Source: Rhizoclosmatium globosum (lineage: Eukaryota > Chytridiomycota > Chytridiomycetes > Chytridiales > Chytriomycetaceae). Taken from it: a stretch of 64,000 nucleotides of DNA. Shown in pieces: positions 1-11,900 of the stretch. The notes under the pieces were generated by a model. That model saw only the letters and a program-made list of their open reading frames with translations. It was not told the DNA's origin and ran no database searches. Location of the stretch: positions 1 to 64,000 of the forward strand of contig MCGO01000178.1 in the NCBI GenBank assembly GCA_002104985.1, written 5' to 3'. Each line of letters begins with the position of its first letter. The stretch's first letter is position 1. Position numbers and translations under genes: made by a program.

Positions 1-2219
1 CTACGACAAGTTCCACTTCTGCAAACCGGATCAGCTTGAAGTCGAGCGCGAATCCCTGGGAAGCGTTCTCTTTGGACCGTCTCTACAACTCTCCCTTCCA
101 GGTAACTAACTAACTAGCTGGTGTTTTGTTTACAATGGCCCCACTAAACACATGCCCTTCCTCATCCTGCTCCTCCCTGCCTGCCCTCTTTAGCTCAAAA
201 TGCTGCAAAATGCTGAATGTGTGAAACTCTGTACAAATCACATCCCTGCTGAGGATGCTCAGTTCATTAACCTCAAGTATGTTTTTCATTTAGTTTGATT
301 GATTGTTTCATCATGATGCTGACCGCCACTCTCCTGATAGGATCAAAGAAGACTACTCAATGTCCTGGTGAGTATTTGCTCTGGCGCGCCGATATGATCG
401 GTCATGGTGTGGAAGTTGAAGTCAAGGGATTTTTGAAGGCGCTGAGATGGTATCAGACCAACATCAATCCACACCATATGCATTGAAACAACGGGATGTA
501 TGCTCAAACGATGGCTGCAAACTCAAAGCAGATAGAATCGACTCTTTGGCATGACCAGAACATCCCGCCAACTCTTTACTCCCAACACACCACAATCAAC
601 CAGAAAATCTAACCCCACTTCAGGTACGTTGATAACCTTCCAGCCGCCCAAGTCCTCCCCGACGACGACGGAAACGACTACTACAAGATTGGTTTCGACT
701 TGGGAGCCCTTGTTGGCGAGTCTGAGGCAACCGAAGTCCCCTACTTTTACAACCACTACGACATTACGGTCGAATACCACAGCCAAGACGACAAAAAGTA
801 CAGAGTCGTTGGAGTTATCGTCACCCCACGAAGTGTCAAGAACATTGACAAGAACAACCACTGTAACTATGTCGGCCTTCCACCCAGCTTGTTGTTGAGT
901 GAGAAACAGGAGACGGAGGTTTCATTTTATTATAATGTTGTTTGGAAGGTTTGTTTCATAGGGGGCAGTTTTTGAGTGTGGTTTAAATCTCACAACAAAT
1001 CAAAACAGAAATCCAAGGCTGCTTGGGTACTCGTTGGGACAAATATTTGCATGTTACTGACGCGCAGATCCATTGGTTCTCTATTGTCAACTCTATTGTC
1101 ATTGTTTTGATGCTGACTGGTATGATTGCCATGATTTTGTTGAGGCCTTGCACAAGGATATCTCCCGATACAACAGCTTTATTGAGGAAGATGGTGGTCA
1201 GGAGGACATTGGATGGAAGCTTGTTCACGCTGATGTGTTCCGTCCTCCTCAGCACAGAATGTTGTTGTCTGTTTTGGTTGGAAGTGGTGCTCAGATTTTC
1301 TTGATGAGTGGAGTTACTCTTTGTAAGTGTTCTTGATTATTTGTTGATGGGTTCATTTCTCATGGATTTTATTTCAGTGTTCGCCATTCTTGGTTTCCTC
1401 TCTCCATCTAGTCGTGGTGCCCTGTCAACTGTGACCATCATCTTCTACATTTCTTTTGGAGGTGTTTCCGGATACGTTTCGTCCCGTCTCTACAAGATGA
1501 TGCAAGGAGAATACTGGCGTCAGAATGTGGCTCTCACCGCCATGCTCGTCCCAGGAGTCGTTTTCCTCGTCTTCATCCTCCTCAACTTCATCCTCATTGG
1601 CGCTCAATCCTCTGCCGCCGTCCCATTCACCACCATGCTTGCCCTCATTGCCCTCTGGTTCCTCATTTCAACCCCACTCACCATTGTCGGCGCCTACTTT
1701 GGATTCAAGCAGCCAACCATTGAGAACCCAGTCAAGACAAACCAAATCCCACGACAAGTTCCAACGCAACCAGCATACTTGAACCCCTTCATCAGTGCCG
1801 CGATGGGTGGTATCTTGCCGTTCGGAGCCATCTTTATCGAGTTGTACTTTATCATGAACAGTATCTGGTTCCACCAAATCTACTACGTCTTTGGATTCCT
1901 CTTCCTCGTGTTCTGTATCCTCGTGATTACGTGTAGCGAAGTTGCGGTGTTGATGTGTTACTTCCACTTGTGTGCGGAGGACTGGAGATGGGGATGGAGA
2001 AGTTTCATGACGGCTGGATGCAGTGGAGTGTACATTTTCTTGCACAGTGCTGTGTACTACTTCCGTAAGTTGCATGTTGACAATACTGCGAGTATGTTTT
2101 TGTACTTTGGGTGGAGTTTGGTGATGAGTGCGTTGTTTGTTGTTTTGACGGGAAGTGTTGGGTATTTGAGTTGTTTGGTGTTTGTGAGAAGCATTTTCGC
2201 GAGTATTAAGGTTGATTAA
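1..2219 (+). CDS. TM9SF/nonaspanin copy A, 5' truncated, with frameshifts
   Basis: This is a nonaspanin (TM9 superfamily), a nine-TM endosome/Golgi membrane protein; the family is known for roles in adhesion and membrane-protein sorting. The 5' end, with the signal peptide, lies outside the window. Exons by comparison with the intact paralogue at 37.1 kb are about 1-101, 194-276, 341-367, 624-948, about 1012-1322 and 1378-2219. The last exon carries most TM helices (SSRGALSTV, FGFKQP, WFHQIYYVFGF) and ends in ISIKVD-like ASIKVD. Relative to the paralogue there is a 2-nt loss near 74 (LFGDRLYN region) and 1-nt losses near 1028 (WGTRWDKY) and 1145 (LLRALHKD). Each would break translation. The remaining protein is well conserved, so sequence error is as likely as decay. 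An intron of 256 bp (368-623) is absent from the paralogue, and an intron of the paralogue is absent here. Confidence 0.88.
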
Positions 2220-2816
2220 GTGGAGGGTTGTTGGTTGTGATGGTGTGGGTGTGAGTGTCTTTTGGTGGGTTTTCAGTTTTGTTTTTTTTGTGTTTTGTTT
2301 TCTGTTGGACTTGAGTGTGCGACCTCTTTTAAGTTTGTGTGAGGAACGGTTGCATCTATACAATGTTCTTTGTTTGAATAAAGATTCGTTATGGCTTCCT
2401 TTATTTGCCGTTGAAAACGGGAACCGCTAATGTATTCAATCTGAATGGGCTGTGAATATATCAAGATAGATTGAATCATTTACTCCTAGTTGAATGCCTT
2501 GGTGTAGCCACACTCGGCAAACCATAAACCTAATTTGGAATCCTAAACGGACAAACAAAGATGGCACCAGGGACATGGGTGTCTGTATCCCCATTGTTAC
2601 CCAGCCCAGCAATGGGAAATACCCAAATGATGCAATGCCACGGGTGGGGAGACACCACACATATACCACTTGTTGACGAAAAATCTGATCCATATACTTG
2701 CACGTGCATTTTTCTACAATGTTGTTACTATCCAAAACGGGTATAAATATACGGCTCCTGTTTCGCTTTCAAATTATTCACACACATACAAAAACAACTC
2801 AAGCACTTGAAAAAGA
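2220..2816. other. Intergenic region between nonaspanin A and the MFS gene
   Basis: There is no credible gene here. The first part is the 3' region of the nonaspanin, with an AATAAA at about 2377. The second part is the MFS promoter: a palindromic GCACGTGC lies at about 2700 and a TATA element at 2741. Short frames in this stretch show no recognisable protein. Confidence 0.6.
2741..2750 (+). promoter_or_regulatory. TATA-like element upstream of the MFS gene
   Basis: The sequence GTATAAATAT lies about 70 bp upstream of the ATG at 2817, a usual spacing for a TATA box in a highly expressed or regulated fungal gene. The assignment is by position and sequence only. Confidence 0.45.
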
Positions 2817-4408
2817 ATGTCTCCAATCATCATTGACGCTGACAAGGATAAGGTTCCAGTAACTCCTGAGGATGTTGGGTTTGACCCAACGAGAGTTGAG
2901 GGATATGATCCGAGTTTGGAATATACAGAAGAGGAGGAAGCTCGTGTTCGTCGACTGATTGATGTAAGTTGCCTACCCCCCAAATGCATTCACATTTCTA
3001 TATCTTACGATTTAATCCTTCTACAGACCCGCTTCATGCCATGGATTCTCTTCTCCACCTTCATCCTAAACATGGACAGAACCAACATCTCCAACGCAGT
3101 TTCGGGCGGTCTCCCCAAGAACCTTGGTTTCGGGTACAACACATACAACAACGGAACTTCAATGTATTCTGTCCTTTTTGCCATTGCCGCCTTCTTGGGA
3201 CCTATCCTCGCCAAGAGATACTCTCCACACCGTGTTATTCCTGCCATGGTGTTTGCTTGGGGTCTTGTTACACTTGGTCACGCGTTTATTCAGAATGAGA
3301 CGGATTATTATATTATCCGTGCTTTGATTGCTATTACTGAGGGTGGTGTGCTCCTACGTTGGTGTTCTTGGGTTCTTGGTACCGTAAGAACGAACTCGCC
3401 ACTCGTCTCTCCTGGTTCTGGGGAGTTCAGTCTCTTGCCTCTGCTGTCTCTGGTCTCATGGCTTCCGGTCTCCTTCAGATGGAGGGTATTGCTGGGCTTA
3501 ATGGCTGGCGTTGGCTCTTTATAGTTGACGGAATCATTACCATTCTTGCTAGTTTTGCGTTCTGGGGAGCTCTTCCACGTTCTCCATTCCACACTAAGGA
3601 AGGTTTCCTCAGTTTTGGTGGTTGGTTGAACGAACGTCAATCCCATATTGGTGTCACTCGTGTTGTTCGTGATGATTTGTTGAAGCTGCAGTATAATATC
3701 AAGGTTGGATGGAGCGATATCTGGGAAACAATTACGGACTACAAAGTGTGGGGCCACTTGATCATTACTCTCATTGGTTTGTCATATGGTACCGCGTACG
3801 GAAAGTACTTGCCAATTATCATCAACTCTTTCGGTTTCAACGTCTACGTTGCAAATGCTTTGACTGCTCCAAACGCCATTTTCGGATGTATTACCATGAT
3901 CACACTCGCGCGTCACTCTGACAAGACTGGGGAACGTGGTTTCTACGGCGTGTTTGCAAACACTTGGCTTTTGATTGGTTTTCTCCTCCTCGAGTTCTTG
4001 CCAGACAACTCTGCCATGGGTGTCCTCTACTTTGTCACTTTCGTTATTTCTGGCGCTCCGTCTGTTCACCCACTCAACATTGCTTGGATGACTGAAAACA
4101 CAGCACCAATTGGAAAACGTACAGTTGCTTCTGGACTTATTATTGGATTCGCAAACATTTACGGAACATACGCTGCCCAGTTTTACCAGGCTAATGACGC
4201 TCCAAGATTCCACGTTGGAAACTTCATCATTATTGGTTTCCTTATTGCAACCATTTTCTTGTGGTTGAATCAACGTTTCTTGTATGTCCGTCTCAATAAG
4301 AAGCGCGCTGCGATCTGGAACGCCAAGTCTGAAGACGAGAAGGCTGATTACAATGCTACCACCAAGGACAGAGGAAGCAACAGGCTCGACTTTGTCTTCA
4401 AACCTTAA
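2817..4408 (+). CDS. MFS transporter, anion:cation symporter family (allantoate permease-like)
   Basis: This is a 12-TM major facilitator of the fungal Dal5/Tna1/Fen2 (anion:cation symporter) type, a plasma-membrane uptake carrier for organic anions such as allantoate, nicotinate or pantothenate; the substrate cannot be told. Exon 1 is 2817-2963 and exon 2 is 3027-4408. Family signatures are WILFSTFILNMDRTNISNA, the TEGG loop followed by LGSWYRKNELATR, and GWRWLFIVDG. The C-terminal half includes HPLNIAWMTENTAP and ASGLIIGFANIYG. Frame changes by -1 around 3342-3352, between ITEGGV and APT. One missing base (for example TT read as T) restores about 509 residues of continuous family-typical protein. 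The start is the first ATG after the TATA element. Confidence 0.9.
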
Positions 4409-4728
4409 TTTTTACTGTTTACCCATATTATTTTCATTTTGTTTTATGTTATACCTTGAAAGGTGTACAAAAAAGCATAATACATAATAAAGTTCCATAG
4501 ATTATTAGAATTTGCAACAAAACCCACACGTCGGATTTTTCTTGCATTATAAAAGGCTGTAAAGTATAGAATATCCAGCATCTGCGTTATATTGCCTTAC
4601 TTGTACGGACCAAGCATACTTGAATTCCAAGATGACATTACAACAGAGTGCGGCTACTCAGTAGCACAGACTGAAAAGTACGTTCTTCACGTGTAGCTTT
4701 TATTGACAAGATATTCCAGACACCCACA
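4409..4728. other. Convergent intergenic region
   Basis: This is the shared 3' region between the MFS gene (+) and the proteasome gene (-). It holds an AATAAA at about 4484. I see no gene, RNA or repeat here. Confidence 0.5.
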
Positions 4729-5845
4729 TCAATCACGTTCAACAATACGAGTAATATGCTGCTCAATGTCTGAAACAGTCAATTGACGGAATTCGGGGTC
4801 ATCTTTTGTTACAATTGCAATCTCCAAATCGGCAGGCTTAAAGTCAATGGAGAGGACAGTGCTGAGTGTTGTGATGGCCATCTGAGGGAAAGGAGAACGA
4901 TAAATACGATATTAATTGGGCCATTAGAATTTCATTACCTCAACGGTATCTTCAATGCTCAAAGATGGGTCCTTCTTCAACTTCTTCTCCAGGTGGTTGA
5001 TTGCTTCCTGTCCCTTTGCACCAGCAGAGGTCGCCTTGTATCCAGCATAGTATCCAGCAGGGTCACACTTAAACACCTGTGGTCCAGCTTCATCGTCATA
5101 TCCAATAAGCATCATTGCTGTTGGAAAATTCGGGTGAGAAACCAAAAGCCTTGAACGCAAACACAAATAAACACTCACAAACACCGTATGGTCTCATCGC
5201 AGCATGCTGAGTGTACACTTGAGCCAAATTTGCGATTCTCTTGGCGAGCATGTGAACAGGGATTTCATATCCGAATTTGTATCGCCATTCAGCAGCTTCC
5301 ATACGGGCACGAGCCACTTGCGCTCTTGCATCGGCTGTTTACAAAAGATTCGCCAGTCAGTTCGGATGCTCAGTTGAGGTATAAACGCTGAAAGAGTTCG
5401 CCTCCTTCTCTGCTGTTGTACGCGTCCCAATCCATCCAAAAAAACCCAACACGGAGAACATACCAATCAATCCCGTCATAACGCATCCGATTCCACGAGT
5501 CAATTGGAAGATGTGGGTGATGGTGGATGGATCGAGGAGCTTGTCAGGGACCTTCTTTTGTGTGCAGACAACGGCACAGTCCTTTCCCTTCACGGCGACA
5601 CTCGTGAGACCGGCATTGGAAATGGCTTTGAATGCGTATTCGACCTGGGCGTTAGAAAGTTAGAAGGTGAGGGATGCTTTGCGGGTGGGTGGGATGGAGT
5701 TGAAGGTGTGTTTTACCTGGTACAGGTGGCCATCAGGCGAGAAGATGGTAATATGTCTGTCGTCTGAGATTGGTTGTTAGGATGGAGGATGTACTTCAAG
5801 GGAGTGGTGGTACTCACATCCGCCAGCACCTCCACCACGAGACAT
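4729..5845 (-). CDS. SCL1: 20S proteasome subunit alpha1 (PSMA6/Scl1 family)
   Basis: This is a structural alpha-ring subunit of the 20S proteasome core, which gates substrate entry in cytosol and nucleus. Six exons add up to 247 aa: 5818-5845, 5717-5763, 5464-5644, 5179-5334, 4939-5117 and 4729-4881. The N-terminal alpha-subunit signature is [20 protein letters not shown], as in alpha subunits that gate the pore. PSMA6-type hallmarks are [49 protein letters not shown] and [20 protein letters not shown]. Length matches the family (about 246). No break is visible. The first exon codes for only nine residues of a Gly-rich start (MSRGGGAGG). Paralogous alpha subunits are less likely because the [13 protein letters not shown] segment is alpha1-specific. 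Confidence 0.96.
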
Positions 5846-6176
5846 TTTGGTGTGTTGATTTTTGTTGGGTGCAAGCAACGCGTCCTGGCCTTCTCAACCA
5901 TCTTCACACCAACCTCATTTATTCACATAATTCAACCGCGTAAAGTAAGTAAGAGGAATAACACCTGTGGATTTACTCTGTTTCAATTATTCGATATTCT
6001 CGAAAATTGGGATGGTTTATTACGAAGATGAGGTATTCGTTTTCAAGCACTTTGAGGACTGTACGGCGACTTCCAGAAAAGAATTCGTGCTGGCCCAAGC
6101 TTTCAAGGTTTTTCATTGTTGCATGTTTATTTACATCACCTATTTGTTTTACCTTTTCATTGAGAAACTCTCCCAA
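5846..6176. promoter_or_regulatory. Divergent promoter region, proteasome alpha1 / F-box protein A
   Basis: This is the 331 bp between the divergent starts of the proteasome gene and the F-box/ankyrin gene. An upstream in-frame ATG at 5967 would add 70 residues to the F-box protein. They have no counterpart in the paralogue, so I treat this stretch as noncoding. Confidence 0.4.
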
Positions 6177-7904
6177 ATGATCCGAAGTCCCCCTCTTTCC
6201 CAAACAGCCTCCATCTTCTCTCTTCCAATCGAAATTCGAGAGCAAATCCTCTTCTATCTGCCAATTGATGTTCATCTCGCTTCTGTTGGTCTTGTATCCA
6301 AGTCTCTGTTTGTGCCTTTACTCTTCCATTCAATCGAATTTGCACGCAACCACATCTCAATTGATTATGCTCGGTCTAATTCAGACTGCTTTGGATCCTA
6401 TATTCAGACGATCAACGGAAAGCTCGAACGGTGTTCTAGCCATTGCCCCCATATTCCACTCACATACCAACTGGTTCTCTTTCACAAATTATTGGCATCT
6501 GACGGCTGCCCTGCTCGTGACGGGGACCATCATGTCCATCGGCCAATCGTGGGCTGCCTTCACATCAAAACCGTCCTCATCCATTTACTCAAAGATCCTT
6601 CATTTAACCCTAGGTGCAACTCCCATTGGCTTTTGATGTGGATATTCTTCGAGGTCCAGGAAAAATCGATGCAAATGGCATTTGAAGCTTTCAAACTTCT
6701 ACTTGACGATGGACGAGCGGACCCAACTAAAAATATGAACCAAGTATTCAATTCGATCTGTGCAAACAACTATGCCGAATTAGTGCCTTTATTCCTCAGC
6801 GATATCCGTGTGAGACCGGCTTCGCACTCAAATAAGGCACTGAAGGTAGCATGCGCCAACGGAAGCACCGACGTGATTCCCATCCTCCTCAATGATCCGC
6901 GCATTGACCCTGCAACTGTTCCTCAACTATGCCAAATTGCTCTAGAAAAAGGACTGGAATCTAGCCTACCCATTCTCCTCAAAGACCCTCGCGTTGATCC
7001 AAGCGCAAGCAACAACGCTGCTATTTATGAGGCTACGATACGTAATCTTCCTTCTGCCGCTGCCCTACTTCTTGCAGACCCTCGCGTCGATCCTATGGCC
7101 AACGAAGGACGTGCATTATTTGCTTCTGTCACCTGCGGAAGTTTCGACGTATTTAGGATTTTGGCCGCAGACCCTCGGGTGGATCTTGGGATGAATGGAA
7201 ACTCACTGATACGGAATATGGTTATGTTGGATGAAAAAGATGTAGACGTTTTGGAGATGTTTCTTGCTGATGAACGTGTAGATCCCAGGGCGGGAGAGTC
7301 TGAAGTGTTGAGAAATATGGCGATGAGGGGTATTACTTCGGCTGTGGCAATGCTTTTAAAGGATGGGCGGGTTGATCCTGCAGCGATGAATAACTTGGCG
7401 TTACGGGAGGCAGCGAGCTGTAATCGAGTTGAATGTGTGCGACTACTTCTTTCAGACGATCGGGTGGATCCTCTTGACGGTGGGCGCCAGTGTGCACTTG
7501 ATCGTTCTCTCGAACACAATGACAAAATTATAGCGAACATGATTCTAGAGGACAGACGAGTGGCGGAACGACGAAAGAATTTTGAATTGACTCTGGATGC
7601 ATTTGAGATGGAGAGGATGGAGCTGCTTGATTTCTTGTTTCGACAAGATGGTTTCAGAATGGGAGGCCTTCCTGAAATGGATGACGTAGATTGGACCCCT
7701 CACTTTGTTTACCAAAACCGTACGGCTGTTATGACACATTGTTCCAAGTTCCTGAGTGGCGGTATATATTATCATGAGCCATCAAGTGACTATATCAAAG
7801 CTGTGGAGACAATGTTTAGTGTTCTGAATGATCCACTGGTTGATGCAAGAACCAAGTTTCGAGCAATTTTAACTGGTTGGGAGTCTTTGCGATATGTTTA
7901 TTAA
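6177..7904 (+). CDS. F-box protein with divergent ankyrin-type repeats, copy A
   Basis: This single-exon gene codes for 575 aa. An F-box-like N-terminus (residues 11-45, IFSLPIEIREQILFYLPID) suggests an SCF ubiquitin-ligase adaptor. Residues about 140-450 hold eight or more degenerate ankyrin-type units of about 33-35 residues with the recurring core LLxDPRVDPxxxxxxAL, for example LLKDPRVDPSASNNAAIYEA and LLADPRVDPMANEGRALF. The C-terminal 120 residues (ending GWESLRYVY) are shared only with the paralogue at 53.4-55.0 kb. The start at 6177 is chosen because homology with the paralogue begins there. The substrate is unknown. Such DPRVDP repeat proteins are numerous in chytrid genomes, which is my recollection of the family and not tested here. 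Confidence 0.85.
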   Translation: MIRSPPLSQTASIFSLPIEIREQILFYLPIDVHLASVGLVSKSLFVPLLFHSIEFARNHISIDYARSNSDCFGSYIQTINGKLERCSSHCPHIPLTYQLVLFHKLLASDGCPARDGDHHVHRPIVGCLHIKTVLIHLLKDPSFNPRCNSHWLLMWIFFEVQEKSMQMAFEAFKLLLDDGRADPTKNMNQVFNSICANNYAELVPLFLSDIRVRPASHSNKALKVACANGSTDVIPILLNDPRIDPATVPQLCQIALEKGLESSLPILLKDPRVDPSASNNAAIYEATIRNLPSAAALLLADPRVDPMANEGRALFASVTCGSFDVFRILAADPRVDLGMNGNSLIRNMVMLDEKDVDVLEMFLADERVDPRAGESEVLRNMAMRGITSAVAMLLKDGRVDPAAMNNLALREAASCNRVECVRLLLSDDRVDPLDGGRQCALDRSLEHNDKIIANMILEDRRVAERRKNFELTLDAFEMERMELLDFLFRQDGFRMGGLPEMDDVDWTPHFVYQNRTAVMTHCSKFLSGGIYYHEPSSDYIKAVETMFSVLNDPLVDARTKFRAILTGWESLRYVY

Positions 7905-7984
7905 TGTATAAATTGGAATAAAAGGATAAGTGAGATGAAAGATAAAGCACGGAAAAGAAGTGCCCAAAATTGCTTTTATTGAAA

Positions 7985-8907
7985 TCACAAGAACAAAGCA
8001 TTGGGAACAACCTCAGGTTTTCCAGCAGTTGACTCCAGTTTGACTCCAGCCAACTTTGACTCCAAAGAGCTTGTATGGACGCCAAATAATTCCAACACTT
8101 TTGATTCAGCAAACAGTTTCTGGTTTGTATTCTGTGCAACAAAGACGTGACACGGAATAGAGTTGGATTCGCAGTGAGTTAACAACGCTGCCGCCCAACC
8201 AGTGAGAATATTTGGTGGAAGGAAAGACGGGAATTTAGCCTACTCAATGAGCGTTAATACAGATTAGAGTTAAAAGGTTTAGCTCATTTACCAGGTGCTG
8301 AGGCATTCCAACTTTAGTGGACACCAACAACGCGGGCAACCCCTCCACTCCCAAGTAATCGCTATCGACATCCATCATCATTGAAACCGACGATGCATAC
8401 GAGAACTTTCGATCCAAGACAACGACGCCATCTGTAGGAATACTTCCAAGCATGCTGAATAGTTTGTGTACCAAGTCCAAGTACGAGACATCAAGGCCCA
8501 CGTTTGAAAGGTCGATTCCAAGGACACCAGGAGATATCTGAGTCAGAGTAGCACCAGCGCCAGTTCCAAGGGAGCAGCCCCATGAGTTGCGTTCCTAGTT
8601 ACGGTGGTTGTGAAGTGCGAGTGAGTGACGCGGCCCTGACCAAACACTCTCCCAAGTTCCAAGTTCCAACCAATCAAGAAACAGAACCAACTAATATAAA
8701 CAAACAAATACACACCGAATTCACTCCAGAAACAAAGAGAGCGCCCTTGATCAAGTTCTGCGACGGAACACTCGAAAGCAGTTCAGCTCCATCTTTCGAA
8801 CACGAAACAATCAGAAGCCGCACTGGCTCGCTGTTGCTTCCAAATGACGTTGCTGTGGCTGTCCAGCTCGAAAGCTCAACTTCCTTCTCTTCTTCTCGGT
8901 TGTCCAT
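7985..8907 (-). CDS. Probable proteasome assembly chaperone 1 (PAC1/Pba1-like)
   Basis: Three exons (8716-8907, 8292-8594, 7985-8239) give 249 aa. The family match is by pattern only: a Rossmann-like run of hydrophobic strands, then the C-terminal block LPPNILTGWAAALLTHCE, which resembles the conserved 'PN..-.-AA-L-.C' segment of PSMG1/Pba1. Pba1-Pba2 dimers bind alpha-ring intermediates and prevent misassembly. Length is close to the family (about 250-290). A proteasome alpha gene lies 2 kb away, which fits but proves nothing. The start codon lies only 31 bp from the divergent HIR3 start. If the match is wrong, this is a conserved cytosolic protein of unknown role. Confidence 0.5.
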
Positions 8908-8938
8908 TTGTTTGATTTAATTTGAGTAGAAAATCAGA

Positions 8939-11900
8939 ATGTTCGTCTGCCTCAACAACGCACATACAAAGACAAGGAGGAAGGACAAGGAAGTCTCACG
9001 CGAGAAACAAGTATGCCTTAATGTGATTTTGACTATGTGTGTATTAAAATGCAGGAACTAGGTCCAGGTCTGTTTGGATGCTTTCAGGCGGGTCCTGCGA
9101 ACTCAGCAAGCAGAGCCAACATCACCTTCAATTGCCGATTCATACCGCTCGCTGCTCTCGAATAGTGTGGTGACCGATGCTCTGCCAGAGGTAATTGGAC
9201 TATTGACAGCACTTGAGCTTACCTCCCGATACAGGTGGCAAACATCCAAGACTCTCCCATCCACGCACTGCAATTCGTTGTTCATCTCAACTACGCAAAG
9301 TACCTTCTACCAACCGACAAATCTCTAGCGAAATTGCATTTTAAAAAGGTTTCTTGTTTCACTCGCAAGTCCTGATTCGCTAACGTTCAGAAAAGGCCAC
9401 TGAAGTGGATCCATCAAGCTGTCATGCCTGGATTCAGTTGGGCACAGTCGCATTAACCACAAATGACTCACCCCTTGCATGTCGTGCATTTGAACGCGCT
9501 CTACAGAAGTGTCAGAACAAGATTGAATATTGGAATGCTTTGAAAGGACTCAGCGAGGTACGTTTCTCGTTAATTCAGGCCATGAGAATCTCAACCATTT
9601 TGTCTAAACAGGCTACCTTTGCCATTGGTGACTTTGTGTCTTGCAGCTCTCTTTTATCTCTTGCACTTCCACTCAACCCATCCTATGAACGTGGAATTCA
9701 AATGAAGGAAGAGATTGCGAAGGAGCAAAGTGATTCACTCAACATGAATACTCGTCCAAAATCTATTCACATACCCGAACAATTATCTGCTCGGACTCTG
9801 GCTCTTTCAGACTGGAGTTGGAAAGAATATGGTACATTACTTCTTGAGGCGTTTTCATGTGACGAGAAGGACTATGATAAGCCGTTGTTGAGTCTCCCTA
9901 TCACAGTTGTGTTTGAGGAAAAGGAGGATTTGGCTGACATTCAACCTGTTGAAGTTGCAGTTGACGATGCTGAGGATGAAGAAATGCAAGATAACGCTGA
10001 AGATGATGACGAAGATGATGGTGGAGGAGATGACGAGGAAAAAGATACCAAAGCTGAAGAGGCAGATACTGTGGAAATTGCAGCAGAGTCCACTTCTATC
10101 GAACCTGCAGTGTCTGAGGAGATTCAAAAGTCTGAAACGAAAGCTACCGAAGAAGCTGCAACTCTTGAAACTGACGAAGCAAAGGTGTCAGAAGAGAATG
10201 GAGCAACTGAAGACCAACCTGAAGTTGAAGCTGAACCAGAGGCAGACGAAGAAACTCCACCAACCACAACCAAAACATCTCCCTTAAAACGTAAAAAGCG
10301 ATTCAGGGACTTGGAATCTCGGTAACAGCGCTCGCTTTCTTGCCTTTCCCTCCAACTTAAAAAAATACATGTCAACAGAGCCTCAAAACGAGGCCGAAAA
10401 GGCGCAACAGAAGCTCCAACAACACCCGAAGAAGAAACACCTGTAGAAAACGACCTCCTCACAGATGAGGAGTTTTACACGACCATCACTGAAGACGTTC
10501 TTCCCTCCACGGGGGATATCACAGCCCTTACCCACGGAGAGGAGCAGTTAGGACGCGCCTTTTTAGAGGTTTTCGAAAAGCGACTCGTTGATGCGAAATT
10601 GGGTCGTGTCGCTGCTGAAGTGGAGGAAGAGGGTGGGTTTGTAAAACCTGCCTTGGCAGATTCTATTGAATCTCCATTGAACAATACGAATCCATTCATG
10701 GGTGTTGACACTGTTCGGGAATTCGTGGACTTGCAAGCGGGTAAGAACGTTGTGGAAGTTGTTGTTGAGTTTATCTTGCGGATGGTTGTCGTTGAGGAGG
10801 AGGATGGAAGTGTTCGGAATTTGTTTGTGGAGTGCAAATGGCCCAGTGGGACACGTGATGTTGTTGTGGAGTTGGTTTGTGAGGTTGAAGCGAAAGGAGG
10901 GTCGTTTTCGAAAATCTGTGGCGCGGCGTTGGAGAATGGGAAGGAGAAGAAGGGGTTGGAGGTGAGAATAGGTTCTGCTTGCATTAAGTCACTTTTGACG
11001 CGTTTTATTAGGTAGTCCTTGCGATTTGTGAGCTCTTGTTTGACCGTGTTCTGGAGTTGAAGACACAAAACGATACTGTGGGTGTCGAGAAAGTAACGGG
11101 AGTGTTAGAAGTTTGGTGGGCTATTATTTGTCAAACTGTTGCGCTGAATTCAAATGTCATGGACTCAATGGGAGACGAATGGCTGCTTCGGTGAGTCCAG
11201 AAAGGTGGTTTTGGATGATAGCTGATAATGTATTCTAGAAAATACTGGGTTCAAGCACAAATGAACGAGCACTTTAACCATATCAGCAGCGCCGTGGATA
11301 CGTACAAGGATTGCCTGGAAGTGTCTTTCAGACGAATGGATCTCCCGGCCGTTGTACTAGCCAATTGGTTTGTGTGAATCTTGGAACGTCTGAACGAATA
11401 CCAACATTTTTATAAACTCACAGCCGCTTCCATTCAAAAATCAGTAAAGAAACTATCAAGAGCCGGTTGCAGTCTATTTCGTTGGAGCAATATCTTCGAC
11501 TTGCTGAAAATGAGTTCAATCATGGCAATTTCAAGTCTGTCCTCAACAAACTACATCCATTCCTGTTCCAAGACAACACTTTCCCCGCCTGGTTTTCTGC
11601 TCTTTTGTTTCCAGACACTGCAGCTGCTGCTTCGAACTACTCGTTCTTGACAAATGCTCTTGTCTTGGAGCTTGAGGTTTCGCAACGGATTCGTATTCTA
11701 ACTATGCTTGAAAGGGCGTATAGTCAAACGGGAATGGTGACAGAGTTGTTCATCGCACGGGTTTTCCTAGTCGTATCTGAAGTTCGAAATGTTCTAACTC
11801 TGAAGGGACCGGAGCTCTTAAAACGAATCGCAACCTTATCAACAATCTTGAAGAACTTGTTGGATATGTTGGTATTGAATGAAGGTCAGGATTTATTCCG

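Noticed and set aside
1668..2363. A 231-codon minus-strand frame over nonaspanin A
   Set aside because: It is a low-complexity Thr/His/Gln shadow of a conserved membrane-protein exon.
5967..6176. A 70-residue N-terminal extension of F-box protein A
   Set aside because: Similarity to paralogue B starts at 6177, and the extension has no counterpart or targeting feature.
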